From: Microvelia longipes
Lineage: Eukaryota; Arthropoda; Insecta; Hemiptera; Veliidae
Length of the DNA stretch: 64,000 bases
Direction of reading: 5' to 3'
NCBI GenBank assembly: GCA_018340805.1
Contig: JACMZG010001870.1
Span: forward strand, 53,008,210-53,072,209
This document shows, piece after piece, positions 1-12,463 of this stretch. Numbering within the stretch: the stretch's first letter is position 1; every line of letters starts with the position of its first letter. The translations under genes and the position numbers were made by a program. The notes under the pieces are model-generated. The model made no database searches, was not told the origin of the DNA, and saw nothing but the letters and a program-made list of their open reading frames with translations.

Positions 1-44
1 GGGATACTTTTCCTCCACCAGTACAAATGTTAAACTAAAGGTAC

Positions 45-205
45 TTTAAAAATTCTGGCGCGGAGATCCGCGAATTTTCTTCCAAATGCGTGCTTTCTCG
101 CTTATCAATCTCTTTCTTGCTTAAGTTTCCGGTACATGCTTTTTAAACTGAGCAGTAGTGTTAGTTTTGTAATCTTATCGGATCTCCAAAGAAAAGTTTT
201 TAATT
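45..205 (+). repeat. Dispersed repeat family R1, copy 1
   Basis: This copy starts at a TCTGGCGCGG motif, then reads CGCGAATTTTCTTCC, CTTGCTTAAGTTTCCGGT and CATGCTTTTTAAACTGAGCAG. The same blocks in the same order recur at 18.6, 26.4 (reverse), 42.6, 50.4 and 50.5 kb, so this is an interspersed repeat rather than a gene. The short open frame over 136-348 is a by-product. The family has a GCGG..CCGC start and an end that is an inverted echo of its GCGAATTTCCTTT block, so it is probably a non-autonomous DNA element; a SINE is not excluded. Confidence 0.65.
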
Positions 206-437
206 CGATTCAGTTAAAAAAATACATATATAATCACTTATTGCGTAGAAAAATTGTAAGATTTTTTAAAATTTTTCTGACTCTACAATCCGGGTTTATG
301 ATTGCAACAACTTGTTTTTTCATAGGGTTATCGTCCTGTCCTTTGTAAGGTTGATTTTTGTATCAAGTTTGATATAAAAATGTGTATCCGTTCAAGATAT
401 AGAGAGCTTACAGAGCTTACAAAAATTCACTAGAAAT

Positions 438-590
<153 letters not shown>

Positions 591-599
591 AAACATGCG

Positions 600-3500
600 T
601 ATATGTAAGACCTAGTTTTGGTCACATTCCCCCATACGAGCCACCGTATTAGCGATTTTTTTAAAGAAAATACGCTGAGAACATTAATGAGTCAGCCATT
701 ACTGATTATAATTTATGTTGTGTCTTTTCAACGGATCCAGTCCCAAGGAAATGAGTCTCATTCTTTATGTGTAAAGATAATTAAACAGGTAAACAAAGAA
801 GTAAGAGCATTCAAGAGTACAGAATATCTCAGTGATCTGTCAGGACAGGTGGACAAAGCCATTTAATACATCAGCCATAATTTCATTTATTTAGTAACAA
901 AAAATAATCAGTAAGGAGTCAAATGTTCGTAGCAAAATGTTTCAGTGTAGATGAGTCAGTTGCTTTCATTTATTGAGCAACAATAAATAAATAAAGGAAC
1001 GCACCAAGGAGCCCATACATAATAAAATTTTACGACACTTTAATAAATGCAATACAAGGATATGTTTCACAACAACAATGACATCTAATCAAATATGATT
1101 CAATTCAATTATGAGTTCACAACCTGAGTCAACCTGTTCGATAGAGCGTGTAACTTGCCTTTAGTTCCACTTCAATACAAATGTTTTTTATGTAATAATA
1201 ATACCAATTTAGCAAGTTTTCATCGGAAATTTTAATAGTGACACTTCCAACCTTACTAGAAATGGATTGGTCCTCACAGGTCCACATAAGAACACAACAA
1301 GAAATAACGTTAACAAGGAAATAATACATTTTGGCTAACCTTAAAACATACGAATAATTGTGAAATAACTGAAATATTTATATTGTTCCAAACTTAACAG
1401 CTGTGGAGAATACAATCTCGTTATCAAATTATACAATATTTATGTATTCATGTAAAGTATACAGACAGTTGGTAGTGAGGTGTGATAATGAAGCATTATA
1501 TTAGCCTATACAAGGAACTTGAAGAGTTTAAAAATCATTTTACAGCTCCTCTTAGGACTGCTTCAGCCTGCCCAATACAGATATATAAGATAGATATGCC
1601 CTATGTACTTGTATCTCTAAGAGTCATCAACCATTCTTACTAGTCCTTTAAAAAAGCTTGAGCCCCCCCCCCCCCCCCCACTAATGAGATCATTAGCATC
1701 TCAATGTACCAATATATCTGTAAGAGATGGTTATTACTAAAGATATATTAGAATTCAGTCTACCAGCCCTGTAGCCAAGTGCTACACCATACTAAAGTCA
1801 GATTACTTTAAAAGCACTGAATTAACACATTGCACCTAAATCTTTTGTTTAAAAGATCTTTTACTATATTTTTCTAAAAAAAAATATATTTTTGATGAGA
1901 ATAGATAGAATATTTACTTCTGTGGTAATCTATGGTGCAAGACCTTATTAAACTGTTAATATAACAATGGGATGAGGTGGATTTAGTTTAGTCTATAACA
2001 GAGATGGCAGTGCTTTATGACATTAAACTACATGACTATTTTGCTTTGACATATTTTGGCCACATGTAACCTTCTCATATAAGGTAATTTGTTGATCAAG
2101 ATTTCACCTCACAGCCATCTATCTCTATGCGTTATATCTTTATAAATAAAACAAACTATCAATCACTTTCATAAAACTCTCAAACTAGAAACTTGATGAC
2201 CAAATTAGGCAAAACTACAAGACGAGGTACAGTCCAGTGTTACCCAAGGTTGTTTCATGTGTATTGTGCAATACAATCCATTAGAGCATAAACATTCAAA
2301 CCAGCTGTAAACTGTTTCATGATACATATTGTATGACTGACACTGTCATATCATTGAACGAGGAAGTGATAAACTTATACCACCTGGGCTCACCCCAAAT
2401 AAACACTATTTTATAATAAAAAAGATTATGTAAAACCAGAGGTTTTTAATTTAATTTATTTATAAATGATAAGTCACACATTATAGAAAGAAGAACAGTG
2501 ACCTAAAAGTGTTGATATTCGTTTTTATGAAACAAATACAGATTTTATTTTTTGTCGCAGTCATTGGTACAAGTGAACAACTCAATTTGATTATTTATCT
2601 TGGTTTTAAACTCCTAGCAAGTTCTTTTACTTCATCAACACTTTCCATTATGGAGCTGCTTCTTCCTCTAACACAATGTTCCCGGTGCAAGCCGAAACAA
2701 TGTTTTTGAAACGAAGGTAATAGGTGGATATATGTCACTTAAGTTCAAAAAAATCACCATGGAAATTTATAAAATAGCATTAAAAGTGCATGTTAAAACT
2801 TAAAATATCCTTGAACTTAATTGAGAATAAATTAAAATAAAGCATTGATAAAAATGACGGATACATGTATGCAGCAAAATGAAGCATCTCGATGATATGC
2901 TAGGTTTTGCTCCACGCTTGGCTTCAGAATTAGGATCTCTGCTATAAATTTAGGATTCTAACAGCCACCTTGCTGCAATACAGCATGATTGAGGAAAACA
3001 TTGTAATGCTGCAGCAATAACCTCCTATATGGTTAACCTTTTGAGACCATGGAGGTCTGCATCCTAGAAGATGCTCTTAACTAATGTAGATTATTGCTTA
3101 AATAATAAATTATTAAAATTAGTTCTCCGAGCTTGACAGTCGCCACTACACAACCACCCAAGGTCTATCTCCCAAAAGACTATACATTATAACTAGCTTT
3201 AAACCTTTAGCAGAGAACAACAGAAGTCCTTACATTTTGGTTTTGGGATAACATCCTATTCGGATAGAAACTATGACATTAGGAACCTATAAAACACAGT
3301 CTTATCAGTTAAATATTATTAGGCCCAACTGAGAGTTATTATCACTAGATCAGCCAAACCCTGGAGGCATGAGCTATCATTATATTGGCACATTAAGTAC
3401 TTTAACCTCCATATAATAACCAACTCCCTGACGTAAGATTTTATCCATGCCCTAGTTTGCTTTTAAGAGTTTTAACATTTCACCTACTAACATTAAGTTC

Positions 3501-3650
3501 AGTTTATATAACAAAAGATGACTATATTATAGTTCTTTCTACCACTGTGGTCGAATTCTTATATCAGTCAAAGTAGGAGTCTCAATAAATATCTAGCGAG
3601 GGTTAGATAAAACTTTATCAATACATTGAGGGGCTTGAATCAACGTCCAG
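600..3650. other. No gene recognised; AT-rich spacer
   Basis: I see no coding similarity, RNA gene or well-formed repeat here. A run of 17 C lies at about 1663-1679. A 66-codon minus-strand frame at 1129-1329 starts with a hydrophobic, signal-peptide-like segment and has a GTAAGG donor-like site, but nothing else supports it. Confidence 0.6.
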
Positions 3651-3801
3651 CAGGCCCGTAGCCAGGTAGGGGCCAGGCTGGAAAAACATGTCGCCTTCTC
3701 TGACAAAGTAGATTTCAGTAGAATTCCCTTATAAGTTGTGTGAATTTCTCACCCCTCTAGATTTGCCCCCCCCCTATAAGTTTTGGCTGGCCACGGGCCT
3801 G
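3651..3801. mobile_element. Short MITE with CAGGCCCGTAGCCAG ends
   Basis: The 151-bp segment begins CAGGCCCGTAGCCAG and ends with the reverse complement CTGGCCACGGGCCTG, with one mismatch in 15. CAG at the outer ends and the length are typical of hAT-type MITEs. The interior holds a C-run of about ten near 3767-3776. I see no clean 8-bp target duplication, so the superfamily is inferred from the end sequence only. Confidence 0.6.
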
Positions 3802-5289
3802 TTTTCAGGGCTTTCAAACCTGTCTATTATATGCTACCTGAGTAGCATCCTCAAATGATGAGCTTAGGTTATAATTAAAAAAAATCTCCGCTTTTTTCAC
3901 CATGTTTTAGCTTTGCTTTGTATTGTAAATGTTTTTAACCATAGAGGTATTATTACTAGAGGGATCCTATAACCTGACCTGGGTCCTAGTAACCTGACCA
4001 CCTTCGCTTATAAATATAATCAAATAATGAGTACAACATTACAGTAACTTATATAGCAAAACGTTAAAAATATAAATCAAAACACAAGCCATGCTCATGC
4101 AGCCGAAAACAATTGATTTATTATAACCTTAACTCGCCCTTGAAGGAGGTTTCCATGAGGTTATACAGAGCCCCTGAGAGCCCAAAAAAGATGTTTCGAA
4201 CTCTCAATGTAATGAGACAGGCTATGCCCCCTCCAGTAATATATCTCTATGTTTTTAACGTTGTATAGTGTACGTGTTTCCTTGACAATATTAATAATCA
4301 AATGTATTCAGGTTGCTTTAATGATGTTTGCAAATGCAACCAACAGCCACTCTAGTAATAGTACCTCTATGAATGAATAGAGTAATTACAGGTCTCATCC
4401 TTGTCTCTTATCATCCTTATCAAAAACATGGCAACTTGATTAAAGAAAGTTTCCCAAGAATGTTTGTCTCACAGTCAAAGTCTGATCAACAATTATGTAA
4501 TGATAAATGTTTAGACAAATTAAGACAGGAAAATCTCTCTGACACAACCAGGTAGCAAGAGACAGGAAAAGTTTTCTTTCTATACAAGATTTAAACAATT
4601 TCACACCGAAATTATGATTAAATTTTAATTAATAACAAGGGCATAAAACTGTTTTAATAGACTGAGCCCAACTAAAGGAAAGAGCGTATTATAATCTTCT
4701 TAACTAATAATATGCAGTAATAAAATAAATTTGATCGAAACAAAAAAATCTCGAAGATCATCAATAGAATCAAGTTACTTTAATATATTTAATAATGAAG
4801 AAATTGGATATCTTTATATCTAACTTGATACAAATTAGGATCTTTACAAATCAAATATTATCAATATCAAATATGACAAAAAATTTCAATGTCAAAATCA
4901 AATTTCTTCGAATTTCATTTAGGTTAGAATTTGAGAAGCAAAGGGCACTTCTTGAAAATATTGAACTAACTAATCGTTCGATTTTGCAATAACCCAATAC
5001 AATTTGATATTCATATGATAAAATTAAAGAATGTTAGCTTTATTCATTAAATATAATGTTTAAATTTTATTATATCCAAAAAACTTTAGCGTCAGCTGGG
5101 AGACAGGTAGGAAAGTCGTTATTTTTTCCTCGATCAAACTCAATTTCATAATTTATCATTAAAATAGAAAATTACTTACATAATTAAACGTGAAATAAGT
5201 GCACTAATCATAATGAAAGACGTTTGTAAACAATTACATTTAAAATAACTAAAATTAATCAACTAAATTTCTGTCTATATAAAAAAAGC
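3802..5289. other. No gene recognised upstream of the KDM3 promoter
   Basis: This is AT-rich sequence with only short chance frames (for example 4373-4555 and 4795-4992). I see no repeats or RNA genes. It would be the 5' intergenic region of the KDM3-like gene. Confidence 0.5.
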
Positions 5290-5735
5290 TCCGAGATAGA
5301 CGGTAAAGGTTAGGCGACGGCCATATTTGAGAGACTGGCTCGATTTTACTTGCTTAGCGGGATTTTTGTGGGGAGAGTGACGTCACTTTGTTTTGATCAC
5401 GTGACCACTGTAGAGGGGAGGTGCGCATAGCATAGTGGGGTATCTCAGTCGAGTTGCGCGCTGCCTCCCGAAGGGGAATGTGGGTCTCGCTATCAGCCCG
5501 TGTACAACGGTTTTGTGTCCTTAAAAGAAACTCTTAAATTGGATTGTATTTGTGTTTTTAATTTTTTTTTATAGTAACCATAACAATTTTTAAAAAAATA
5601 ATGTCCCTAAATGTAACAAAATTTCCCTAAATTCTCATTCTCTATCAGTGTTGTTTCTTACGTTCGATTAAAATGACGTTATGAAGTGAAGTGTATGTTT
5701 TTTTGAAACAGTAAATTCAGTGCAAAAAAAATACC
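5290..5735 (+). promoter_or_regulatory. Putative promoter and 5'UTR of the KDM3-like gene
   Basis: Base composition changes here from AT-rich to a stretch with many CpG and G+C-rich words, just upstream of the KDM3 start codon. It contains a perfect CRE palindrome TGACGTCA at 5378-5385, an E-box inside TCACGTGAC at 5397-5405, and an insect initiator-like TCAGTC at 5445-5450. No TATA box is evident, as usual for broadly expressed genes. The start codon context is ACCATGG, a good Kozak match. The start site itself is not determined from sequence; the 5'UTR could also contain a further upstream exon. Confidence 0.55.
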
Positions 5736-5894
5736 ATGGCTTATAAAGTTCGTGAAGAGATCGTTGGTAAACGATTTCTGTCTGTGAGTGCCTATAGTAC
5801 CAAGTTGAAAATTGCTAAAATTAGTGAGTGGCCATGGAGAGGTGGAATTATACGAGCTGCCAGTCACAAGGATAATACCAATAAAGAATTACAG
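5736..5894 (+). CDS. Kdm3: First coding exon of KDM3/JMJD1C-type lysine demethylase (partial)
   Basis: KDM3-family proteins (JMJD1A/B/C in vertebrates, KDM3 in insects) are nuclear Fe(II)/2-oxoglutarate JmjC enzymes that remove mono- and dimethyl marks from histone H3 lysine 9. Only the extreme N-terminus is here: 53 codons starting MAYKVREEIVGKRFLSV and continuing through WPWRGGIIRAASHKD to ELQ. The spacing VGKRFL, then W(R)xGxIRAxSHxD, is the conserved N-terminal pattern I recognise from JMJD1C and KDM3B. The next family residues (a YVEFD-like segment) are missing, exactly where a consensus donor, CAG/GTGAGT, follows at 5895, leaving phase 0. The catalytic JmjC and zinc-finger parts lie outside the window or in exons I could not find. 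The start is supported by the Kozak context and by the match beginning close to it. The overlapping minus-strand frame is a shadow. Confidence 0.8.
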
Positions 5895-6885
5895 GTGAGT
5901 TCGTACAAATTTACGTGAAATCGCTTTAAATGTAATGAGAACATCGAAGCAGGACACCTTCCTATGATTGGGACTCCCTGGGAAGTACTACATTACAGGT
6001 GCAACAGTAATGTGTACCCCGATAACATACTCTACATTTTCTCTAAAATTTTAAAATTTTTTGGTTTCTTATTTTGTTGTGCAATATCTTAAATGTGATT
6101 TCGCTTATGAACCCAAAATTGGGACACCAAGAAAGCTATACTAGTGATACCACAACTAACAGGTGCAACACTTTCCATGTACCCTGAATTCAATTAGTTT
6201 AGTTTTTTAGGTTCTTAAATTTTGTTTATTCCATGAATACTGTAAATTCCATGAGTTCTCACTTAACAGTTCCAATAGAAAGAATTCTCCAATCAGGGAC
6301 ACACTTGCTATCAGTGGTGTAAATAGGTGGAATTCGATTTACAGGTGCTGTATGATTATACTATAGCATGGAATTAAGTAACCCCCCCCCCCTTCTCGCC
6401 TATCAGGACTGTGTGGAATGCGGAGTAGGTGGGATCATATGAAATCAGGTGTTGCATTCTTGTAATCTTCAAAATTCCTTGGCTCTTCTCTTTTTCTTGT
6501 TTAATACTCTTATTGCTATGTAATAGTCGTTTTCGAATTAGGGACATACGTCTTAGAAGTGGCGTAATGTGCGAGTAGGTGGTATTCTATTTGGCTTGAA
6601 TGGCTTGTTATACTCTTATGACAACATTATCATCTTTCTATGCTATAATCAACAATAAAGCCATATAATAATAACCAATACACTTTTTTTAAAAAATCCC
6701 CATTTCCTCTCCCAAGAAGTTCCACATTTAACACACTCTTCTTTCTACACATATCTAAGTCTATCAATCTCTTTTCTCTGAAAGATATTCCCATCCCAAT
6801 ATTTTCTTAAAATTTCCTGGCTTTAAAACTTTCAAAACTTGCCTACTTCAAAAAACCAAAGCCTTCGCCCTAGCATGGCATTACT

Positions 6886-7095
6886 AGTCATATTCTTGTA
6901 CTATTACTGATCATATACTTATATTAACTAGTCATATTACTTGTACTATTACTAGTCCAATTTTACGTTACTGTTCATCTACTATTACTATCATTGTACT
7001 ATTATAGTCATATTACTTGTACTATTACTAGTCATATTTATTACTTTAGCATAATTACTTGTACTAGTCATATTACTGTACACATATACTATTCA
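6886..7095. repeat. Degenerate minisatellite, about 24-bp unit
   Basis: The words TGTACTATTACTAGTCATAT recur six to eight times with indels. The unit contains ACTAGT, giving local palindromes. No coding potential. Confidence 0.75.
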
Positions 7096-7350
7096 TATTC
7101 AAATCAACTGCAATGCTGAGTTGTTGTAAACTTTTGATAGCAGTTTGTGTGTATATTAGTTTTTAGCTTGGTCTAATGAGTTTTCATTTTTTTGTAAACT
7201 TTTGAAATTTTACTGAATGTTAACTGTAATTTTTGTAAATTCTGTAATTCTGATTCTATACTTGTGTATGCTTGAGTTTTGCACCAATGTGTCTTAATAA
7301 ATGAGTCTGCCCCCTTGATTTATGACAAATTAGGCCTTAACATAACTTCC

Positions 7351-7434
7351 TGACTCACTTTTGCCTTTAATACAGATAATCATGACTCACTTTTGCCTTT
7401 AATACGGAACATGACTCACTTTTGCCTTTAATCA
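7351..7434. repeat. Three-copy repeat carrying TGACTCA
   Basis: Three copies of TGACTCACTTTTGCCTTTAA lie at 7351, 7384 and 7412. Each begins with a consensus AP-1 site (TGACTCA). Whether this has regulatory meaning is unknown. Confidence 0.8.
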
Positions 7435-7636
7435 CAGTGACTAACATAAGTAAATAATAGTCAAGTTGTGTATCATTAAAAAGATAAGTTAGAACTCTTA
7501 AAGAAAATTGTCATAAGCCTACTACTTATCGGGTTTTTAGATAGATCGTCTTGCCCCTGCCTAAAGGTCATTTTGTTACTTACTGTACCAGTTATGCTTA
7601 AGCACCTGATATTCAAGCACTTAGTAACATACATTT

Positions 7637-8235
7637 TCATCACCACAATAACATACATGTTTCATACCACAATGTTCATCACCAGTAGTACCTTCGTAAC
7701 ATACATGTTTCATTACCATAAGTACAGTTAAACATACATGTCATACATACCTCGTAACATACGTTCATACCAGTACTCGAACATATATATCATTACCATA
7801 ATACCTCGTAACTATAATAAGTTTCATTACATTAGTAACCTCGTAACATACATGTTATACCATAAGTACTCGAAATACATGTATTACCATAGTACTCATA
7901 ATCATGGTCATTACCATAAGTACTCGAACATACATTGTTTTAATTACCGTACTACCTCGTATACATTTATTACCATAGTACTCATACATGTTTTTACCTA
8001 CCAATACACTCGGTAACATACTGTTCCATAAGTACCCCGTAAGTACATACATGTTTCATAACATACTGTACATTTACCAATAGTACTCGTAACTAGACAT
8101 GTTACCATAAGTACCTCGTAACATTTACAGTACCATACTACTCGTAACATACCATACCACACTACATGTTCATTACCATAAGTCATACATACATGTTCAT
8201 ACATAAGTACGTAACAGGAAAATTTCATTAGCATT
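7637..8235. repeat. Degenerate minisatellite, about 33-bp unit
   Basis: About 18 diverged copies of a unit built from CGTAACATACATGTTTCATT and ACCATAAGTACC. Copies differ largely by small deletions. Open frames on both strands across it (7738-8016, 7855-8052, 7998-8270) are consequences of the repeat. Confidence 0.85.
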
Positions 8236-9845
8236 AGTACTTTGTTGAATACATGTACATGTAGAAACACATGTTTCTTAACTTTAATCGACCTGATAGT
8301 GTAAAAGATTTTAATACAGATACATTATGTCTAAACTATTTCTCATTTGAACTTTGAGACCGAGTGATAGCTGTTTCATCTATTTTTATCTTACGTAGGT
8401 TCCATGCCTTAAATCTGAATTGATATTTCGCTGATACGAGTAATTTTAAACTCGTCCTCATTTGACTTAACAAAATTTAACTGATGACAACGACTATTAG
8501 TTTTAAAATCTGTTCTTTCTACCACAGATTTGATTTATTTAGTTTTGTACTAAATTTCATATGAAAGGGTTAAACTTCCATATTTAACTTCATAATTTTA
8601 CTAACGGGAATATCTGAGCTATTGGTTTGAAATCCTCCTTATCTAAGTTTATAGGTTGACTCGTTACAACGACTTTGCAGTGTTTTAATAAATCTGTTTC
8701 TGATCTTGATAGGTTAAGCATTCTGTTCTTTATCGTATTTATTAAGAATGTGTAAAAAAAAAATGGAACACATTTGTTTTTGAAATTGAGTTGAATTTTT
8801 TTTCGACCCTCATAATAGCGGATTACTGTATACATTACAATATGGGATCGTAATTTGATCCTGGGTCGATCCTCGTTTTTGATCCTAGGTTCGGCTTGGG
8901 TACGTTTATCCGTGTATATGAGGCCGAGCCTGATATTTTTAATACAGAAACGTTCTAGTTTCACTGTAATTAATGTGTTCCAAGGACATTTCAAGAAACC
9001 CTATTGTTCTGAAGCTTTTTACTTGAAGCAACAGGTGGCTGTCATAATTTTTCTTTGAGTGAATAAACAATTTTAATAAATAAATACACCTAATAATTGT
9101 TACCCCATAATAGTTTTGTTGATTTGACAGCCCGACAATAATTACCGAGAGAAGGAATACTATTGGTTCATTTTGTCCCCACTCCTCAGATGGCGCAGTG
9201 AAACCAATATGCTTTCCTCGCTGATTATGGCTGACTTTCAACTAATTAAATCCATAACTTTAACCTAAGCTAAAAAACAGAACATTTTATTTTAGTTGAA
9301 TAAATCCCTCTTGTATAGCCTCTGATGAATGTTTCGTAGAAATAGCTCTGGTATAACCTTTACTGGCTATATTAGCAGAGGAATACCTCGCTATACGTCA
9401 TATTTTGACTCGTGTGGACCCAGGAAATGCCTTTTCTTACCTGCCTAGGTATCCTGTCATTTATACTCGTGTCGTCTTAACATTTTCATATAATCCTAAA
9501 GCAGCAAACCTTTAGGTTTACTGTATCAATTCAATTCATGGTTGGTAACACTGGAAATTCTTCTCACTTTATTTATAAATAAATAATAAGATATGGTCTA
9601 CACGTCCATCGCTTTATATAAACCTTAAACACAATCAAATAAAAATAATATATAGCGTAATAACAATTAAAAATAATATGTCAACACATGCCATTATTTT
9701 TTCCAAAGCATAGAATCTTAATTTAATTTATGTTTGGTTGGTTTGAAACAATCATAATTTTCATCTAAATATAAATTCCATAAACTTACCCAGTTTGAAT
9801 TTAAGTTGGTAGCTTGGCACGTCAAAAATCAACAACTGTAGTAGA
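8236..9845. other. No gene recognised
   Basis: The longest open frame here (minus, 8590-8994, 134 codons) matches no family I know and overlaps two other frames of similar quality. A short cluster of related words (GGATCAAAAACGAGG, GGATCGACCCAGGATC on the minus strand) lies near 8850-8900. Otherwise the stretch is ordinary AT-rich sequence. Confidence 0.5.
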
Positions 9846-9935
9846 GGCATTCAAGAACATTATTTGAGATTGAGTAAGACTTATTTTTTATGCTAATAAA
9901 GTTTTACTAAATCTCAAGTAATGTTCTTCAATACC
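9846..9935. ncRNA. Single 37-bp-arm hairpin (pre-miRNA-like or tiny foldback element)
   Basis: Arm 9846-9882 pairs with 9899-9935 across a 16-nt loop (9883-9898). The inner part, GAACATTATTTGAGATT with AATCTCAAGTAATGTTC, pairs throughout with one U.G wobble; beyond one mismatch a further ten pairs form with one more wobble. The outer pairs hold two mismatches. Size, loop and mismatch pattern fit an animal pre-miRNA hairpin, but a short palindromic MITE fits too. No expression evidence is available. Confidence 0.45.
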
Positions 9936-10270
9936 GTCACTATATTCCTTGGTTAACGCTTAGGCCTTGTATCAAAGTTATTTTAGTTGTTTTTAATTTC
10001 TCCTGCATATTATTTAGTTTTCTTACGTGTTTCTTGTCTATCTTATTGTTTTCATTGTTACTTTATTTACACTGTTTTATTACGTTGTGTGAAAATTTTA
10101 TGGATTGTTTTTATTTTATGATGTAACTAATAATGAGCTTAGTATATGAATTAAAAGTCTTGCAATTGATTAAGTTAATAATTAAGTAAGGTTATCATTG
10201 TCTAAACAAAACCTACCTCTATCCCAGTTGATACCTAGGGTTAATTCGTTTATTCTTCATTCGCATATTC
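9936..10270. other. No gene recognised
   Basis: AT-rich sequence without coding, RNA or repeat signals that I can see. Confidence 0.6.
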
Positions 10271-10335
10271 GTATAAGCACTCGATTTTGGCTTTTGAGGT
10301 CCCAGGTTCGATCCTCGGACTGTGCTCTTACTTTT
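10271..10335 (+). repeat. tRNA-like Pol III promoter fragment (SINE head or tRNA relic)
   Basis: A perfect B box, GGTTCGATCC, lies at 10305-10314 in a T-arm-like context (CCCAGGTTCGATCCTCGG). Upstream, TAAGCACTCGATTTTGGCTTTTGAG resembles a D-stem 3' side plus an anticodon arm of a Pro/Gln-like tRNA. A run of eight T follows at about 10332. The acceptor stem is not formed, so it is not a working tRNA gene. Confidence 0.5.
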
Positions 10336-10497
10336 TTTTATTAGTATTTGTTATATAAGATGTCGCGACAAATAGAGTGGATATTGTATCCTCTTGTAAT
10401 ATTTCTTTATAGTAGCAGGCTTGTCTTGTCATGTTGGCTATTAATAAATTTAATAAATATCTCTTTACTTTTTTCATTTATTTAAATACGCACACAC

Positions 10498-10498
<1 letters not shown>

Positions 10499-10569
<71 letters not shown>

Positions 10570-10574
10570 ATTAT

Positions 10575-10642
<68 letters not shown>
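10499..10642. repeat. Long (TA)n microsatellite
   Basis: About 70 TA units with a few TATTATA and TTTATTATAATAA breaks. Confidence 0.95.
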
Positions 10643-10645
<3 letters not shown>

Positions 10646-10649
10646 GTTT

Positions 10650-11845
10650 GTTTGGTCAGTGGCGACTCTCTTTTAAATAAACCACCTCTCTCTCCACCTA
10701 CCTTTCACGCTGTTTCCACCTTTGGAAATTCGCCAAACATACCTGATTGTTGTTGTTGCTCTATACGGCAAGAGAAAGTGATAATGCGGCATTAAGTTCT
10801 GAACTTCTAATTACTTGAATTGAAAAAGTCTAGTTACTAAACAAGTGATTTCCCTCTCAGTGCTACTGCTTCTAATACAACCGATCTATTTGGTTTGTTT
10901 ACTTGCTGGCTGGTTTTCATGTCCGATACAACATCTCGCTCAGAAACGAGTCAAGGACTCGTATTCTACTCTGAGCTGGGTAGGATTGCGTAAGATTGAC
11001 TACATCTTAGCCAATCCGTGCTTGCTAGAACCTCTGGCTTCTAACAGGTCCCGACTCGTTTTAAAGGACGACCACTTTGTATTCACTGGTCTTTTAAAAT
11101 TTTCGCTAAAATTCCATTTAATAATTTTTATTGGCGTTTTACCCCTGCTTTCTAGGTTAGTATTTTAATGCTTTTCTTGATACGTTGGGTTTTGAGTAAA
11201 ATTAAGCACGATCTGATTTATTCATTCTAGAGATGGAAAAAAGAATCTGAACGCAAATACCTATGTTTCTATGTTAATGTTATTTTTGTACAGTTCATTT
11301 TTTTTCTCCAAATAAATCATTTTTCCTTTTTATCCACTTGGCAGAAATATCGAATTTTACTGACAATTCTTATAAATTAGAATGCTCCCGAGCTGAAAGA
11401 GAGAGTGAGCTCTAAAGGCCAAACCGAGAAGGATAATGATAATTCCTTTCCTTCCCTGTTGCGTACAATATTTTCTATTTTCTCGTGGTTTTACTTTAAG
11501 AATTCAGAATTCACAAAAACGTGTTTCAAAAAAGTTTGATGAATTCAAATTTTATTCGATTCTAAATTGTTAAATTTAGCTGTGTTGTGATTATTGTTTT
11601 CTGCTTTTTAATTTTCCTAATGAAAGACGATCTGATTATATCTCTTAATATTCTATATTAATTAATTTTACATTTTATGTTTGAAATTAAATAAAAAAAA
11701 CAACATTAAGTCTCTGATGTTAAATTAAAACTAGGCGTCAAGTGCTATAATAAATACGAATTTTAAATTTAACTTGATCGGTAAGGAAAATAGTACTTTA
11801 CTGCCTTGGGAGTTTCAAGCAGTAGATGTATTTTAAATGAAATCC
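10650..11845. other. No gene recognised
   Basis: A 107-codon plus-strand frame at 10845-11168 has no recognisable domain or splice context. Nothing else is evident. Confidence 0.5.
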
Positions 11846-11849
11846 TATC

Positions 11850-12160
11850 ACATTAGGCAGGTAATATCTGACTGGAAGATTAGAGATGTGATTTTTGCCC
11901 ATAAATCTAAAATTGATGACTCATTTTCCTGTCTTGAAATGATTGAAAATTAAGCACTAGTTACTACTGCATTAGTACACTAATTTGCCATAAATGCATT
12001 TATCTGCTCACGGCAGGAAAATGAAGCATTACTGAACTAATTTTAGGCGAGAAAGTAGCATTTCCCAGATCGGCTGGTAATTAGTCATGAATGACTGCAC
12101 TTTACCTGCCTAGGCAGGAAAGTAGCATTTCCCAGCCGCCCCTGCCTATGCTGGTAAAGA
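11850..12160. repeat. Cluster of GGCAGG(A/T)AA-type inverted-repeat debris
   Basis: Related words occur in both orientations: AGGCAGGTAATATCTGAC near 11855, CTCATTTTCCTGTC near 11922, GGCAGGAAAATGAAGCATTACTGA near 12013, and CCTGCCTAGGCAGGAAAGTAGC near 12108. GAAAGTAGCATTTCCCAG is repeated directly at about 12051 and 12118. The words match the ends of the small element at 12841-12977, so this looks like one or more decayed relatives of it. Confidence 0.5.
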
Positions 12161-12463
12161 AAGTTAATAGATAATTTTTGTAAGCATGATTAGTTAATAA
12201 TAAAAAACCTATTGAATTTATTTAATAATTTATGTAATGAATAATTACATCATTTAACTAATTAAAATTAAAATAAAACAGTTTGTAATGTAAATCTTTA
12301 ATTAGAAATAAATTTTATTGGTTATATGAAAGGCAACACTTTTTGTCTTGGGTTTATTACCTTATTTTTTTTGTCAAGTCATTTACTACTTTTATCATTC
12401 GAACCCGTATTTAATACAGTTTAAAAGTTAGTTTATTCTATAACGATTCTATAGCGTTTTGTG

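Noticed and set aside
1129..1329. 66-codon minus-strand frame with signal-peptide-like start
   Set aside because: Hydrophobic starts are common in AT-rich chance frames; no partner exon or homology seen.
8590..8994. 134-codon minus-strand frame
   Set aside because: Unrecognised, low complexity in places and overlapped by competing frames; chance in AT-rich DNA cannot be excluded.
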